DNA of 64,000 nt from Mesaphorura yosii (GCA_009869945.1 WIXG01000320.1:25312-89311), one strand, 5' to 3'; positions 20,200 through 34,903 are shown, counted from the first letter of the stretch. Notes: generated by a model from the letters alone, not told the origin. Numbers and translations: made by a program.

Positions 20200-21444
20200 T
20201 CATACCGCAAACTGGAATTGAATGATGACGACATTGTATGTGATGACAGTCGCGAGCGCCTGCACGAGCATCGGCTTGTTTAGCTTGAAGAAACCGCACC
20301 CAGTCAGCTGCAGCTTCATTTCATCGTTGCCGCCAAGGACGATGCGATGCAATCTCGCCAGCGTCGTCGCGGGCGCGGCCACTCCGCCGGCAATTTCCGT
20401 ATCCGCTGTCCCCGCGTTAAAAGTCGACACCGTCTGCCTGAACCTACGAGCCGCAGCCCGCAGTTTGTCGCCGCCCGACACGAGCAGCCACATTTTGACG
20501 CACGTGAGGAGCATCAGCGTGGGAAACGTGACCTTGTAGACGCCATCGAATGGGAGAACAAAAAGGGATGCGACGACAAACGCCTGGACGGTGAGCAGAA
20601 GAACGAAGGTGGCTGTGAGCGCCACGATTCCGGACCCGGACGCCCGCTGCAAGGCGAGAAAGGCGGCTCTGAGGTGAAGTGTCTCTGCGTAAACGTCCTG
20701 TACGTGGACGCGTTTTTCATCTTTTCCTGTTTGGTCAGCGAGGTCTAGAGCGCGTGTGAGCTCCTCCAGTCGCCTGGTCACGATTCCAGCCATGTGTGTG
20801 GTGCAGTTGCTTGTGAGGATTTCGGCCAGCGTGGAAATCAAGTTATGGACAGCCATGAAAAAGGATAACTGCCCGATTCCGAGTCCACCGTATTTCATGA
20901 GCCAAGAGATCTCAGAAAACTCACGGAGGTAAAGTGCATTTTGACGCGGGCGCTTGGGGCCCGGCCCAAGCGCCGTTGCACTGAGGCCGACGGTGCTGAC
21001 CAGGGCGAAAGGAGCCCAGATGAGGAGGAAAGAGAGCACCAACCGGGCAATGAAAAGAAGGCGCCGACTTTCGTTTCGATTTCGACGCGCGCACACCCGA
21101 GCGCTGTCAAGACGCTTCAATTCTCCAAACGCATGTGCGAATCTGCCCGCAGTCCACAGCCAATTCAGGTACACACCGTATTTTGAAAGGAGGGCGAGGA
21201 CTCCGAGGAGATTCGAAAGTCGACCGGCGAAGAATTTTGCAAAATGGGCCCACCAAACGAAGAGCGAAGCGAACATGGACTGGGCACAGACGACATGGAG
21301 CAGAAGCATGAAAAGTGCCCAGGCTCGGCTGGCAGGCCCCGTTGGGAATTGTCCAAGGATTTTCGCGACGGAAAACAGAAATTTCAAATACCTGAAATGA
21401 ACTTCCATCTTGGGAAACCTTCGACTTCTTGGAGCCAATGCCAA
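20200..21444 (-). CDS. Gustatory-receptor-like protein with TYhhhhhQF motif
   Basis: An intronless 414-residue frame with seven predicted hydrophobic helices. The C-terminal helix contains TYNVVIIQF, the signature TYhhhhhQF of insect gustatory receptors, preceded by FFKLNKPMLVQALATVI, another conserved context. The N-terminus (MALAPRSRRFPKMEVHFRY) is cytoplasmic in type. The start at 21444 is the first Met; Met13 (MEVHFRYLKFLF) is an alternative. It shares the FFKLN...YNVVhhQFQ ending with the receptor at 44221-45474, so these two form one subfamily. The ligand is unknown. Confidence 0.85.
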   Translation of the reverse strand: MALAPRSRRFPKMEVHFRYLKFLFSVAKILGQFPTGPASRAWALFMLLLHVVCAQSMFASLFVWWAHFAKFFAGRLSNLLGVLALLSKYGVYLNWLWTAGRFAHAFGELKRLDSARVCARRNRNESRRLLFIARLVLSFLLIWAPFALVSTVGLSATALGPGPKRPRQNALYLREFSEISWLMKYGGLGIGQLSFFMAVHNLISTLAEILTSNCTTHMAGIVTRRLEELTRALDLADQTGKDEKRVHVQDVYAETLHLRAAFLALQRASGSGIVALTATFVLLLTVQAFVVASLFVLPFDGVYKVTFPTLMLLTCVKMWLLVSGGDKLRAAARRFRQTVSTFNAGTADTEIAGGVAAPATTLARLHRIVLGGNDEMKLQLTGCGFFKLNKPMLVQALATVITYNVVIIQFQFAV

Positions 21445-22514
21445 AATGATTAATTGAGTGATTCACTCTAGTTAAAGACGTTAAAATGTTGATAAATTGG
21501 CAGGTGGGTTTTCTCAGAAATGAGTGGCAATTGCGAATTTCCCATTAATGAGTTCACAAGTATTTACAAATAATTCAAAGGTGGCCATTAATTGAATGAC
21601 AATTAATTAAAATTCAACCTTCCACTTTGCTACATTGCTAATTTGCTAATTGTCACAAGAAAAGAATGTGATCGAGTAAATGTCTATCAAAGATCAAATA
21701 ATGCAATAAAGTTATGCAATTCGAAAGGGTCAAATGGGCAAATGACGAATCAATTAGCTAATTTGTTCCAGAGTTTTTGCATTGTGTTTTGACTCCGAAC
21801 TTCAGCCGAACCGCCTACGTGACCCGAACCTAATGAGTAATAAACTGAGTGCAAAATTCAATTTTAAATACAAAAATACATAAGTAAGAACACATTAGTC
21901 ATTCGTAAATTTTCCATCTTGTTTTGAAATGACTATGACTAGTTTCATTTTTGCGATGCGACAATGTGAATGTTTAAAAATGTAGGTTTTCTAGGTGATT
22001 TGTCTTGTTTTTTTTCTGTTTTCAGGCTGACGCGTACCCGACAGCAAAGAGCAGAATCATGAAGAGGCCCTTCACTCTTCACGAAATGACTAACCAGATA
22101 TAAACACTTATACTTTTGCCTACGCGTGAGAGACACGTTTTAATTTTTTCACGCCACAAAGTGGGCTGTCGAGGGCCACCGCCGCAAATGGCAAATGACA
22201 TCAGTCTTTAATGTCACTCGGTTCTCGAAATACTCTGAAAAATATGAACTCACCCGAATAATTCGTCAAGTGGCAACCGGCGCGGCGCAGATAAACAATT
22301 GATTTGCGCACCGACCGCAAATTCCGAACCGTTCCCGTGTTCGTTCACGAGAGACGAGAGGTTTGTCTCCACCATGCCCCCGACTTGCCTTCTTGGTTGG
22401 AGAGGCCATGGCCAGCTACTGATTACTCACGACTGACATGAATCAATGTCAGGTGCAAATAATATTGATTATTGACTATTGCGACAAGTCACGTAGGCAC
22501 AACCACCGGGGTGA
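21445..22514. other. Intergenic, no gene seen
   Basis: AT-rich region between divergent genes. It holds the upstream region of the hemocyanin gene. Confidence 0.5.
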
Positions 22515-22522
22515 TATAAAAG
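22515..22522 (+). promoter_or_regulatory. TATA box of the hemocyanin gene
   Basis: TATAAAAG, 67 bases before the coding sequence starts at 22589. Confidence 0.65.
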
Positions 22523-22588
22523 CATGGGCTAGACGACCTCGAATTCGTATTCAAGTCAAGTAACGATTTCGACCTTCAGTCTTGAAAA

Positions 22589-25183
22589 ATGGCCAGAAGC
22601 CTCCTACTTTTCACCCTCGCCAGTCTGGTCCTGGCGCTCGCTGTCCACGCCAAGACGGGTTCCCAAGAGATTTTGAGCATCAAAAAGCAGTATTTGAACC
22701 TATTCAAGCCCACCACCACTCCCGTATCCGCCTCTTCCGCCGCCAATTTTCAAATCGACACGGCGAAAATCACGAAACTTATCCTTCGCGACTCGCTTTT
22801 CGGCTCGATGATCCCGAAACATCGACAGGCCGTGCAAGAAATCGTCAACATTTTGAAAGGTGCGTCTTCCCCCTTTCCTGTTTGCTAAAATGAAAAAAAG
22901 TGAGTTGATTCATGGCCATTTCCGACTTTCCTTGCAGGTCAGCCAACGATTGAAAGGGCGCTCGAGGCGGCCGAATGGCTCAAAAACAGACCCGAGATCA
23001 ACCTGAAGGCGTGGTACTACGCTGTCACTGGCTGGTCACTCACTGACTCCAGATTGCGGGCGGCTCCGAAGCCCAGCCCATTTGAAGTGATGCCGGACAG
23101 GTTCATCCACGCCGAGGCGCTCGAGAAGGTGGAAGAAATTCGACAGATGAGGAAGAAAGCAGCCAGTGCGAAGCTCAACGTCAACGCTGACGTATGTTGT
23201 TGAATGGTGAAAATAATGTCTTGTAAAGCTCCTTAATTTGAAGTTATTTGTGTGATGCAGGAATGCGTTGTGATTGACCCCGAAGCTGGCGCCGACAACG
23301 GTCGAGAGCACGCACTGTGGTATCTGCGGGAAGATTTGATGCACAATGCCTTTCACTACTTCTACCATATTTACTACTACAACCACATCGAGACTAAACC
23401 AGATAGGCGCTCCGAGACTTTCTACTTCCTGCATCGTGACATTATTGCCAGGTAACGACAAGATTGTGAATGCGAAATTTTGCGAATATTGGATCCTGGG
23501 ACTAGTTTTAATACAATTTCTGGTTCGACTTTGAAGGTACGACGCTGACCGAATTTCAAACCGCCTGCCCCGCACCAAATCTTTGACTTGGGGACCCGGA
23601 AGCCTGATTGAGGAGCCGTTCTATCCGCATATAAATGACAGTATGGCCGGAGGAGCGTGGGGAGGTCGAGACGCAAATGTGCTACTGCCGGTAAGCCAGC
23701 GGTCGCGGAAGGTTCAAATCGAAGATCAGCTGCTTTTACTTTGACCGCAATGCCATTTCAGGACATCGATTTTTTTAACCTACAAGCTACAATCGCCGAT
23801 ATCGTCCAAGTGGAGCGTAGAATCTACGAAGCAATCAACTCGGGGTTCCTCCGACTCCGAGACGGTTCACTCCTCCCACTGAATAACAGAGACGGAGTTG
23901 AAGTCCTGGGCGATATCATCGAAGGCAACGAATTCAGTCTAAATCCGGATTACTACCAAATCGGAATGGAGATCCATGGCGCCATTCACGTGGCCATCGG
24001 CGTGGCAGAGCGACCAGCGAATGAGCCGCAGAACCCTGCTGGCGTCATGCTAGATATTGCAGTCTCCTTCAGAGACCCGACCTTCTACAGATGGCATCTG
24101 TACCTCAATGACCTCTTCGACGCGAATAAACAACGCCTCCGGCCATACACGCCGACAGGCGGCGAGCTTCCTCTCGTTTGGAACGGCGTGACTGTCACCG
24201 ACGTCGGCGTGCAGCAGCAGGCCGGGGGGCAGCCCACAAATCAGCTCTTCACTTTCTTTGGAGAACGCCGCTTCGAGTTGAGCAGAGGACTCGACAACCT
24301 CGGTGACTTCTTTGAGGAGCCAGTCGACGTCTGCGCTAAGCATTTGGACCACGAAGACTTCGTGTACAGGATCGTCGTGAACAGCGACAATTTCTTCACA
24401 CGCACAGCCACTGTGCGGCTCTTTTTGGTGCCGAGGGGTGACGAAAGTGATGTTCGATTCAGCATGCGCGAACAACGCGACCTGATTTTCACGCTGGACG
24501 TGTTTCAGGCGACTCGTAAGTGATGGGCGCTTATTTTGGGATTGGTGACAATTTCAAATTTCAAAAAAAGGAATTGATTTGATTTTGATTTTCGCGCCAT
24601 TTCAGTGCAACCGGGAGAAAACGTAATCTACCGGGCATCCAACGTGTCCGTGGCGACGACTCCCTGGCAGGCAACCGTCGACGAGCTTGACAATGGAAAC
24701 GAGACGACCACCGCCTGCGGCTGTGGTCTGCCCCTCCACCTGCAAATTCCCAAAGGCCGTCCAGAAGGGATGACGTTTGATTTGGTTGCGCTGGTCACCA
24801 ATTTTGTGGATGACACCGTGGATTATGAAGAACCCGAATGCAGGGCGGGGTACCTGTATTGTGGACTGCCCGGCACAAAGTATCCTGACGCCAAGCCGAT
24901 GGGGTACCCATTCGATAGACTGCCTTATCAGGTTGATGGTGAGTGAATACATACGCAATCGACAATTTTCAGCAGGAAAAGGCAAGGAGAAAGGCGATTG
25001 CGACTGAGGTAATCTGTAATTTCGATATTTTTTCCAGAGAATGGTAACCCAATCGAATCAGGAGGCAGGCAAGTTCGTGATTTGGATGAATACATTGCTC
25101 ACGTCCCGAACATGGCCACTCGCCAGATTACAATCACACACTTGGGTGATCGAACAGGCAGAAATGTGAGCGCGAGGAAATGA
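22589..25183 (+). CDS. Hemocyanin subunit, secreted, all six copper ligands present
   Basis: Seven exons (22589-22859, 22938-23191, 23261-23451, 23537-23690, 23762-24515, 24606-24938, 25038-25183) join in frame to 700 residues. A signal peptide covers residues 1-21. The copper A site has His207 and His211 (FHYFYH) and His233 (FYFLHRDIIARYD). The copper B site has His362 and His366 (EIHGAIH) and His402 (DPTFYRWH). The C-terminal domain carries CGCGLPLHLQIPKG and YCGLPGTKYPDAKPMG, conserved in hemocyanins and hexamerins. Intact copper ligands exclude a storage hexamerin, and the signal peptide argues against arthropod prophenoloxidase, which lacks one. The expected role is reversible O2 binding in hemolymph. 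A phenoloxidase-like side activity is possible. Confidence 0.92.
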
Positions 25184-25332
25184 ATGCAATAAGCCTATCT
25201 CAGATTCCAGCGCCAAAATCAAAAAATTAAGCCAACATGCAACAAACTGAATTTTATCCTTATCGCGTAGTTTTTGTTAATTCTCAATCACTGATCACTT
25301 TTGTGAAATTAAAGAGCCTGGAGAATCTTTAC

Positions 25333-25563
25333 TCACTCTCTTAACCACGGAAATCTTCCCAGGATCCAATCGTCCATCAGCTCCGTGCCATAGTCAAACC
25401 GGAGCTCTTCGTCTGCGGCGATTTCCCTCGTCGCTAGAAACAAAATTCGAATCTCCCCGCGATAGAACACGGCAAACGTACCAACATTGGCCCGCCGCGA
25501 GCTGTGGTTGATGAGCGGGCAAAAGACGCCGGGGCGGTCAGGGTTCGGGTCCACTCTGCTCAA
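25333..25563 (-). pseudogene. SET-domain fragment (KMT5A/PR-Set7-like), 5' truncated
   Basis: The minus-strand frame ends a SET domain: PLINHSSRRANV (NHS motif, AdoMet-binding), FLATREIAADEELRFDYG (catalytic Tyr region), then a WL-containing tail GRFPWLRE*. The order and tail resemble histone H4K20 methyltransferases. Only about 76 residues are present, with no ATG. The sequence upstream has a possible acceptor (TTGAGCAG) but no further SET exon that I can recognise. It is either the last exon of a gene whose other exons I missed or a truncated duplicate. Confidence 0.5.
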
Positions 25564-26127
25564 GAGTACGATCAGGTCCTTTATAATTCATCGCTTCTTC
25601 GCTTTGACTTGCTGAACAAAGACTCTTTGCGCGTACGCGTCTGCGCAAGACCTTCTCATCTCACGAGCTGTCACACTTTAGTCCGTAATCCGTGGTTATA
25701 TATGACTGAGCAAATTTAAGTTTAGTTCCAGTTTGGAGAAAAAATCGAAAATTGCATTCAGATTCCAGATTGCAAAATGACTTCCTGCCCCTATTCTGAT
25801 TAACTACAATATACAGCAATTATTATCTTAATCGCTAATTGGACTCGAGTGATTGGGGGATTCGAGCAGGCGTATTTTTCCCATTTCCCTTGGGCACGGC
25901 AGGCGTGAAAATTCGTTACAGTAAATTTAGTAAATATAAACAAGGAAAATTTCATCAGACGGAAAATGAATCCGAGACCCAGTTGTTGTCACGATATTCT
26001 AAATTTAAGACAAATAAACCAGCAAGTCAAGTCAAGTAATTTAGTGCTAAAACGTACACCTTACGTAAATTAACAACTGAAACATAGTATCGAGTAAATT
26101 CGTCAGTATACTGGAAAGCTGGAATGC
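25564..26127. other. No supported gene
   Basis: AT-rich sequence. The minus strand contains a TATAAAGG near 25576-25583 just upstream of the SET fragment, probably fortuitous. Confidence 0.35.
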
Positions 26128-28160
26128 TCATGCATGCACTTCGCCGTCTTTTTCACTACTCCGCGCCCGCGCCGACGCGTTTACGGCGTCTCCGCCCACA
26201 CCCGTGCCTAGTCGCTGGTTGAGTGCGTGCACTTCGGAGGCGCTGAGGCTCGAGCGGCGGCGTGCGACGACGTTCTCAATGTTCGTCACTTTCTCAAACA
26301 TCTCCTCGTCCTTCGTCTCGGGGAGGAGGAACCCCACGAGAGCCGCCACGACGGCGGTGACTCCGATGATAACTACGGACATCTCCTCGTAACTAAACTT
26401 GGCGCGTACGACGTAAGGAGCGGTGATTGACCCAATTCTGCCGAATAACACGGCGAGGCCAAGACCAGTCGAGCGAGCTATTAAGACAAGACGCCAGACT
26501 CTGCGTTATTTAAGGCTAAAACTTTAAGCTAGCTGCTTGGCTTGGATTTAACTTACCTTCTGTGGGGTATAGCTCTGCCGCAAGCAGAATGATGATGGCC
26601 GAGCAGCCAGACACAAAGAGTTTGGCCACCATCGCCAGCGTAATTCGAAGTGCTCCCAGTTCTGCGCATTAACAAATGAATCAGTTAAGCTAAGCTGAGA
26701 TCGAGCCCTCCAAGCGCCAAAAACTTAAAACTAACCGAACGGAACGAAGACAACGGCGAGGTACGCCAGCCCCGCGACGAGGAATGTCGTGATCGTCGTC
26801 GGTTTCCGGCCCCAGAAGGAGACGAGAGGAATGGAGCCCAAGTACCCGGGGATTTCCATGAGACCGCCAAGGAATACGATGAGGAACGGGTCGGAGCTCA
26901 GCGACGGGGACCCGAAGCTCACGCCGTAGTAGCTGAAGGACATGGTCATGTACAAGAACCAAATCAGGAAGGAACGTCTCCTCAACTCGGGCGTCCGAAC
27001 AAGATTGGCGTAGCTGGACAGAAATTTCTTGAACCCCATCCAAGGGCTGCTTAGCAACGGCGCCGTGACCACGCCCGCGGGCACTTCCGGCACCGGCTCG
27101 CAGGATTCGTCCAGGATCGACTTGAGCTCGGTTCTGCTGGGCGGTGGACGCCGGTTGCGTCTTGCGATGCCTTCAAGTATGTCGAGGGCCTCTTCTTCCC
27201 GGCCATTTTGCGCCAGCCAACGTGAAGACTCAGGAAGAATCCAATAATACACGATAAGGGAAAGGGAGGAGATGGCAAATGCAAACTGGAGTGTGGGCCA
27301 GTCGCGGATGAGGTAGGCGTAGAGGGGTAGGAGCATGTAAAAGAGGGCGAAGGCCACCTGCGTGATGATCCCCAGCACGGCCCGGCAGCGGGTGTCGGAA
27401 TACTCCATCAGAATCGTGAAGCAGTTCTGGTTGGAGCCTGCCACCCCAATCGCGATGACGAACCGACAGAGGACGAAGACCCAGTACGAAGGCGCGAAGG
27501 ACGTCGCGAACCCAAACACGATGATGATCACGAAGCAGAGGAGCGAGGTCCGCCTTCGTCCGAGGATCTTGTCCGACACCGCGCCGAGGAGGAGCGACCC
27601 CGTGAAAATGCCCGCCATGTACGTGGCCTGGATCGTGGCGACGAGGTGCTTGCGGCTGCAGACGAGGTTGAACTGCGTGACGGTCGTGGAATGATACGTG
27701 GAATTGTCGTACACCCAGCCAGCACTGCTGCACTCCTTGGTGGTCACGTTGGAGTAGTCGATGCGGGCAAGGGCGTCCTCGTAGCGGGAAGACTGACGGA
27801 GGATACGTGCGTAGTCGAGATCGTAGTACTCACATTCGGCACCGGACGGGATGGAGAGATTCTTTATCTGGGCGGGAGTCCACGAGGAGTTGGCGAGCTC
27901 AGGAACGGCGCACCAGTGAGCGGGCGATGCGCCGAGGAAGATGTAGCCGATGTGGTGGAAGACGAGGACGCCTCGCTGTAGCGAAATATCAAAGTGTTAG
28001 CTTTCTCGAAGCGATAGTATCAATAATTGCTTAATAATGCAATTTATTCACTGACCTGGAAGGATACGATGAGTAGGAGAACCCACTGGTAGAGGTGGTG
28101 TCCCCCGATGAGGGGGAAGACCCGGTCGAAGCCCTCAAATTGCTTCTCGGCGCCAGTCAT
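26128..28160 (-). CDS. SLC22-type organic cation/carnitine transporter (MFS)
   Basis: Four exons (28160-28056, 27975-26736, 26661-26557, 26477-26128) join in frame to 599 residues. The N-terminus (FEGFDRVFPLIGGHHLYQW) is typical of SLC22 carriers, with TM1 following. A large extracellular loop with four N-glycosylation sites (NSS, NLS, NVT, NST) separates TM1 and TM2. The MFS motif A is GAVSDKILGRRRTS. Late in the protein ELYPTEARSTGLG matches the SLC22 signature ELYPTxxRNxG, and LLPETKDEEMFE closes helix 12. It should sit in the plasma membrane and move organic cations, zwitterions or anions; the substrate cannot be named. It lies downstream of the hemocyanin gene in opposite orientation. 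Confidence 0.9.
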
Positions 28161-28994
28161 CTTACTGATTTCTTATTATACCTGCAGGCTGAGTGCTCTT
28201 AACTGCTCTGGGCTAGAGCTGGGGTCTGCTGGAGTCTAATCTGCGGTGCGGTGCTGTGGAGGCTCACGTCCAGTGTTCACAGTGTCGCCATACGACAGAC
28301 GACGACACAACTCTTAACTCGATGAGCTCGCTGGACACTGGACTGGACTCGCGGAGTGTTGTTGGACAGAGACAGAGATTACGATTACGACCGACCGCAA
28401 CAGATTATCTTAATAGAGTATTAATTATTAATTGAGTGTGAGTGCTCTGCTCGCACTCGCGAGTCGCGACTCCACACAAATCAGCCAGCCAGATAGCTGA
28501 GCCGTGTGCGTGATCATCAGCATAAAACCCAGCAGAGGATGAGCGAGCATTATATCGTAATCCTAATCGCTGCTGGACTCTTTCATTACATATATCAGTA
28601 CATTTCTATTTATAGAGTGACAGAGATAAAATGCGAATGTGTGAATGCGGTTGATGTGCGGTGGAGCGCGACCGGCGTTTCCTCTGCATTCAACTCATCT
28701 TCAGCGACCCGCTCGAACAATTCACGTAACTGACAACTTTGGAATTGGAGTCAAATTCGTGTCAGTAAGGCCGGATGTCCACACTCGTGTCATGTGGATT
28801 GTCGACATGACACGACGCGGAGTCAGTCGTGGAAAAATTTGGGTTGCGTCAGCATAATAAAAATATTACTCAAAGCACTTCAAGTATAATTCGAGCAAGC
28901 ATTTTTTGAGTCTTTGACAATATCACATCAAAATGGAGAATGGCCATGGGGCATAAATAAGTTCAAATTCTCGCGCTTATTTAGGCTTTTATGC
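28161..28994. other. Intergenic, no gene seen
   Basis: Upstream region of the SLC22 gene. Repeated GAGTG/GACTCG motifs occur at 28320-28480. No coding frame is convincing. Confidence 0.45.
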
Positions 28995-31288
28995 TTATTG
29001 GCACTCTGCAGGCAAGTCGAATGCCTCCTCACCGTTCCAATCTTCAAACCATTCTTGTTCCCCGCCTCTCGCGCTGAAGCCAACTCCCCGCTTTGCAAAT
29101 CCTCGCCAGAGGGCGCACTTGTGCCAGCCGCCGTAGTCCAGCTCGTCCGCCTGGAGAATGGCGTCACGAGCCTGGACGAAGGTCGGGTCGCACGGCTGCA
29201 GCTTCATGCCGTCAAGCACCAGCTGAATGAAGACGGTGTTGCCCGCCGGTGAGCGGTTGTTAAACCAATCGCTCTCGAATCCATACTCGTCGACCAGATT
29301 CCAGTAGACTTCGTATAGAATCACGGCCCAGACTTCGCCGACGGCGTGGACCGAATAAAAGTAGTCGGTCCGGGCCAGCAACGCGTACGTCGACGGGTTC
29401 GTCGTCATGTTGGTCGAGTAGACGTATCGTCGAATGCCCACGTCGTCCCCCGTCGCGTACCCGCCCATGTTGAAGTTGTCGTCGCGAGTGGAGGTCGCCG
29501 TTGTCCGGGTCACTGTTGCAATGATGTCACTCCAGCCTTCGCCCATGCCGCCTGCCTCCCCAAAGCCCAAGCAGCCAACGTTTGTCGGCCCTTGCGTGAG
29601 GCGAATCGAAAGACCGTGCGTGTATTCGTGAAACTGCAGTGCAGCAGACATTCAAAGAACAAAGAACAAAGGATTCTGAGTTGAGCCGAGCTGAGCTGAG
29701 CTGACCGTGGGGGAAATTTAAATTGAAAGCTTGACTAATGACTTACCACAATTCCTCCGTCCAAGTCACCGTCTCTCCGTGGGCTGCCAGTCCAAAGGTA
29801 CATTCGCATCACGCCTCGCTGCCCGTCGGGCAGAGTCAGGAAGTTGGCATTGTTGAAGCCGCCTCCGTCCTGAGCAAACGTCACGACTGGATCGTTGCCT
29901 TGCCCGCCGTTGTTGCCGTTGTTGTGCTGGAAGTTTCCGGAGGTCTCGTCGAAGCCGTACACGTCTGGAAATTAAAGACGTCCAAATATTATCCAGGTCA
30001 GGTAATTTAAAAGCAAGAGAGCAGCCTACAGTATAAATCGTGAGCCGTATTGCTCCAGTAAAACAAGTTGGTGATCGCCGCGTCTTTGTAGTCGAGGGGG
30101 TCTAGCTCCAGATCGAGTGGGAAGTCAAAGTTTAGCGCCTGGCCAGCATCTGGTCGGTATTGATTCTCGTAGTCGGAACCCGAACCTGTGTCATAGTCGT
30201 AACCAGATAGTGAATCACAATACCTTCTTGAACGGGGCATCACAAGAATACTTGGAAATTCAAATTACTTGGATTATCTTGGCTGTGTACATTATTTCCT
30301 TGAGTGTCCGTGAAATTACGCCCAAGAATTCCTTGGCTGTGCCATCCGAAGGGAGACGCGACGGGGTGCGACGGATCTTCAAGCAGTTGGCGGTCTCCGC
30401 TGACCGGATCGTTGATTCCAAGTGGGAAAACGTTGTACGTGGCCAAATCCGAAACAAGATCGTGCAGGGACAGGATTTCTCCGGTCTCGGCGTCCACGAC
30501 GACATCGTAAAAGTTGTCGGAGCCCTTCATGTCTACAAGGAGCTCATAACCGAGGCGAACTGAGCGTCCGGAGTTAGTCTGGATGTACTTCAAGTCTGCA
30601 GTGATGGCGTTGGCGGCGAAGGAGGCCCCGGAGATGGAGAATGAAGGAGCCCCATTGACTTTGGCGACTGGAGAAGGCTGAAGGCCTGATGCCTGGAAGG
30701 ATTCTTGGCCTAGGAAGTTGGCAAAGGCCGCCACGGCGTCGGTTGGGGACAATTTCATCGCGAAACCTGAAAGAAAAGTCAAGGGCCAAAGTCAAGGATG
30801 CATTTTTCCAAGGATAATCCGCTACACTCTCGCCTACCAGCAGCTGGGGGTGGGACAGCCGCCGCTCCTTTGAAGAAAGAGTTGCCTGCCGAGACCACGC
30901 GATGCCCTTCGTCCACGTTGACGTTGGCTACTCCGTTGATGACGTCCAGGCCGTGCAGAGTCTGCTGCAGGTAGACGTGGGTCACGCCATTGCGCTTGTT
31001 CACGTGCGAGCTGGCTACGTAGATGGACTCAGCGGGCAGCGGCTGGAAGCCCGATTCGAGTCTCGCGTGTTGTCTGGCGATCTGGATCGGGTCGGTGGTC
31101 ATGGCTTCCAGGCTGGAGGAGTCAAGAAGCTGAGCGGGGCGCGTGGAGTACGTTCGTTGGACAGAAGGGCCGAAGTTTCGATGGGTGACTCTGGGCGATG
31201 CCTGACGTGGGGCGGGAGCAGATGCGGGCGCCGCGGAGGCAAGCCCGATGGCGGCGGCGGCGAGAAGGACAAGTGAAATTGACTTCAT
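28995..31288 (-). CDS. M36 (fungalysin-type) zinc metalloprotease, secreted
   Basis: Five exons (31288-30838, 30766-30269, 30185-30030, 29964-29747, 29633-28995) join in frame to 653 residues. They cover a signal peptide (residues 1-20), an FTP-type inhibitory propeptide to about residue 250, and the peptidase domain. The zinc-binding HExxH is HEYTH at residues 443-447, split from the preceding DGGIV by an intron. The third ligand is Glu473 in [11 protein letters not shown]. The C-terminal part has [20 protein letters not shown], as in fungal elastinolytic proteases. The exon 2/3 junction (donor GTAATT) is the least certain. M36 is typical of fungi and some bacteria and rare in animals. Likely role: secreted protein digestion. 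Confidence 0.9.
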
Positions 31289-31333
31289 GACGGTCGAAAT
31301 TGGTTGATTGATGCCAACCTGCCCGGCACGCAT

Positions 31334-31343
31334 CGTATTTATG
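31334..31343 (-). promoter_or_regulatory. TATA box of the M36 gene
   Basis: CATAAATACG on the minus strand, 46 bases before the ATG at 31288. Confidence 0.55.
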
Positions 31344-31719
31344 GGAGCCGGAGTCGCTGGTGCGATGAAGACGTGGTGGATTTTGCATTTCGTAATCTGG
31401 TATTGCCCACGCTGATCCAAGCACATTGTTTACTCACGGCCTGATCTCATCAGCATATCACTCGACAACTACGTGGCGTGACAGAAGCCCAGGCTTTTCA
31501 AGTGGGCAGCGGCTGGCTGGCAGGTCACTTGGCATGAATTTCCCATGCGAGTGCGAGGCGACTGCTGACGCGACGTAAATGTAAAATGAACCACTTCACT
31601 GCACTGCACCCCGACCCAAGGAAAATTATTATACAACAGGAAATTACGAATTACGTAACGTAACGCTCGGACTCGGACTTTTTGAGAATTTTATTGGATC
31701 TACGTTCCATAATTAACTC
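31344..31719. other. Intergenic, no gene seen
   Basis: Upstream region of the M36 gene, with no coding frame. Confidence 0.5.
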
Positions 31720-32395
31720 ACTTAATTTAGAATGTGACCAGAAACCCCAAAGTTACGATGCCCGGCACTTTGCCGGAAAGTCTGGTGGTAGAATTCGTGT
31801 GAGGCACTCGGTTCACTGAAATCGCAGTCACGGGCTCCGCTGCCCCCAGCAGGCGGATGGTGCTCAGGACTTTGGTCGCCATGCCCGCTTATCCGTCATG
31901 AACCACGGTGACCGTCAGCTTCCAACCAGAAGCGGTGTAGTCGGCCTTGGAGTAAGCTCCATTCTCAACCGAATCTGTGGCTCAACACAAAAATGTTGCC
32001 GTTCAATATTATTAGGAGATGGGTTCAGTTTTCTTACCCCTGGGGTCCCCACCGACAAAGTAGAGCGTCCCAGCCGCCGTCCCGCGCCACAATCAGGCCA
32101 AACGGATAGTTGCGTGACAGTCGCGTATTGACGGCCGGCTTCTGCATTAGGATGACGTTGCCCCCATAAATGTGGACGGGAAGAAGTTCAGCCGGCGCCG
32201 CAAGCGTCTCGTACCCGCCCCATCGTAGTAGCTGTAGAAGCGGGCGTTTGCGTTTAAGAAGTAGGCTCGGATTGTGATGGCTCCCTGCGTCAGCGCGGGT
32301 GAAATGAGGATGCCTGATCCCTTACAGGAACTGCCTGTCCGTGCCCGCTGCTGACAGGTCGCCTGGGAGTTCGTTGATTACCAACCGAGGCTCGT

Positions 32396-32420
<25 letters not shown>
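31720..32420 (-). pseudogene. GH31 alpha-glucosidase, C-terminal relic
   Basis: Read from 32420 down, the minus strand carries GH31 C-terminal pieces in shifting frames: ELPGDLS..DRQFL, GSGILISPALTQGA, RAYF...ARFYSYYDG, GYETLAAPAELLPVHIYGG, LSRNYPFGLIVA, GTLYFVGGDP. After an apparent intron (GTAAGAA...CAG, about 32040-31985) come NGAYSKADY, GWKLTVTVVHDG, a stop, then KVLSTIRLLGA. At least four frame changes and one in-frame stop are needed to follow it. The catalytic (beta/alpha)8 barrel is absent. The family hydrolyses alpha-1,4-glucosides (maltase, lysosomal glucosidase). Confidence 0.65.

Positions 32421-34903
<2,483 letters not shown>

Noticed and set aside
26227-28034. Several plus frames in the SLC22 region
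   Set aside because: GC-rich antisense shadows of a well-supported spliced gene.
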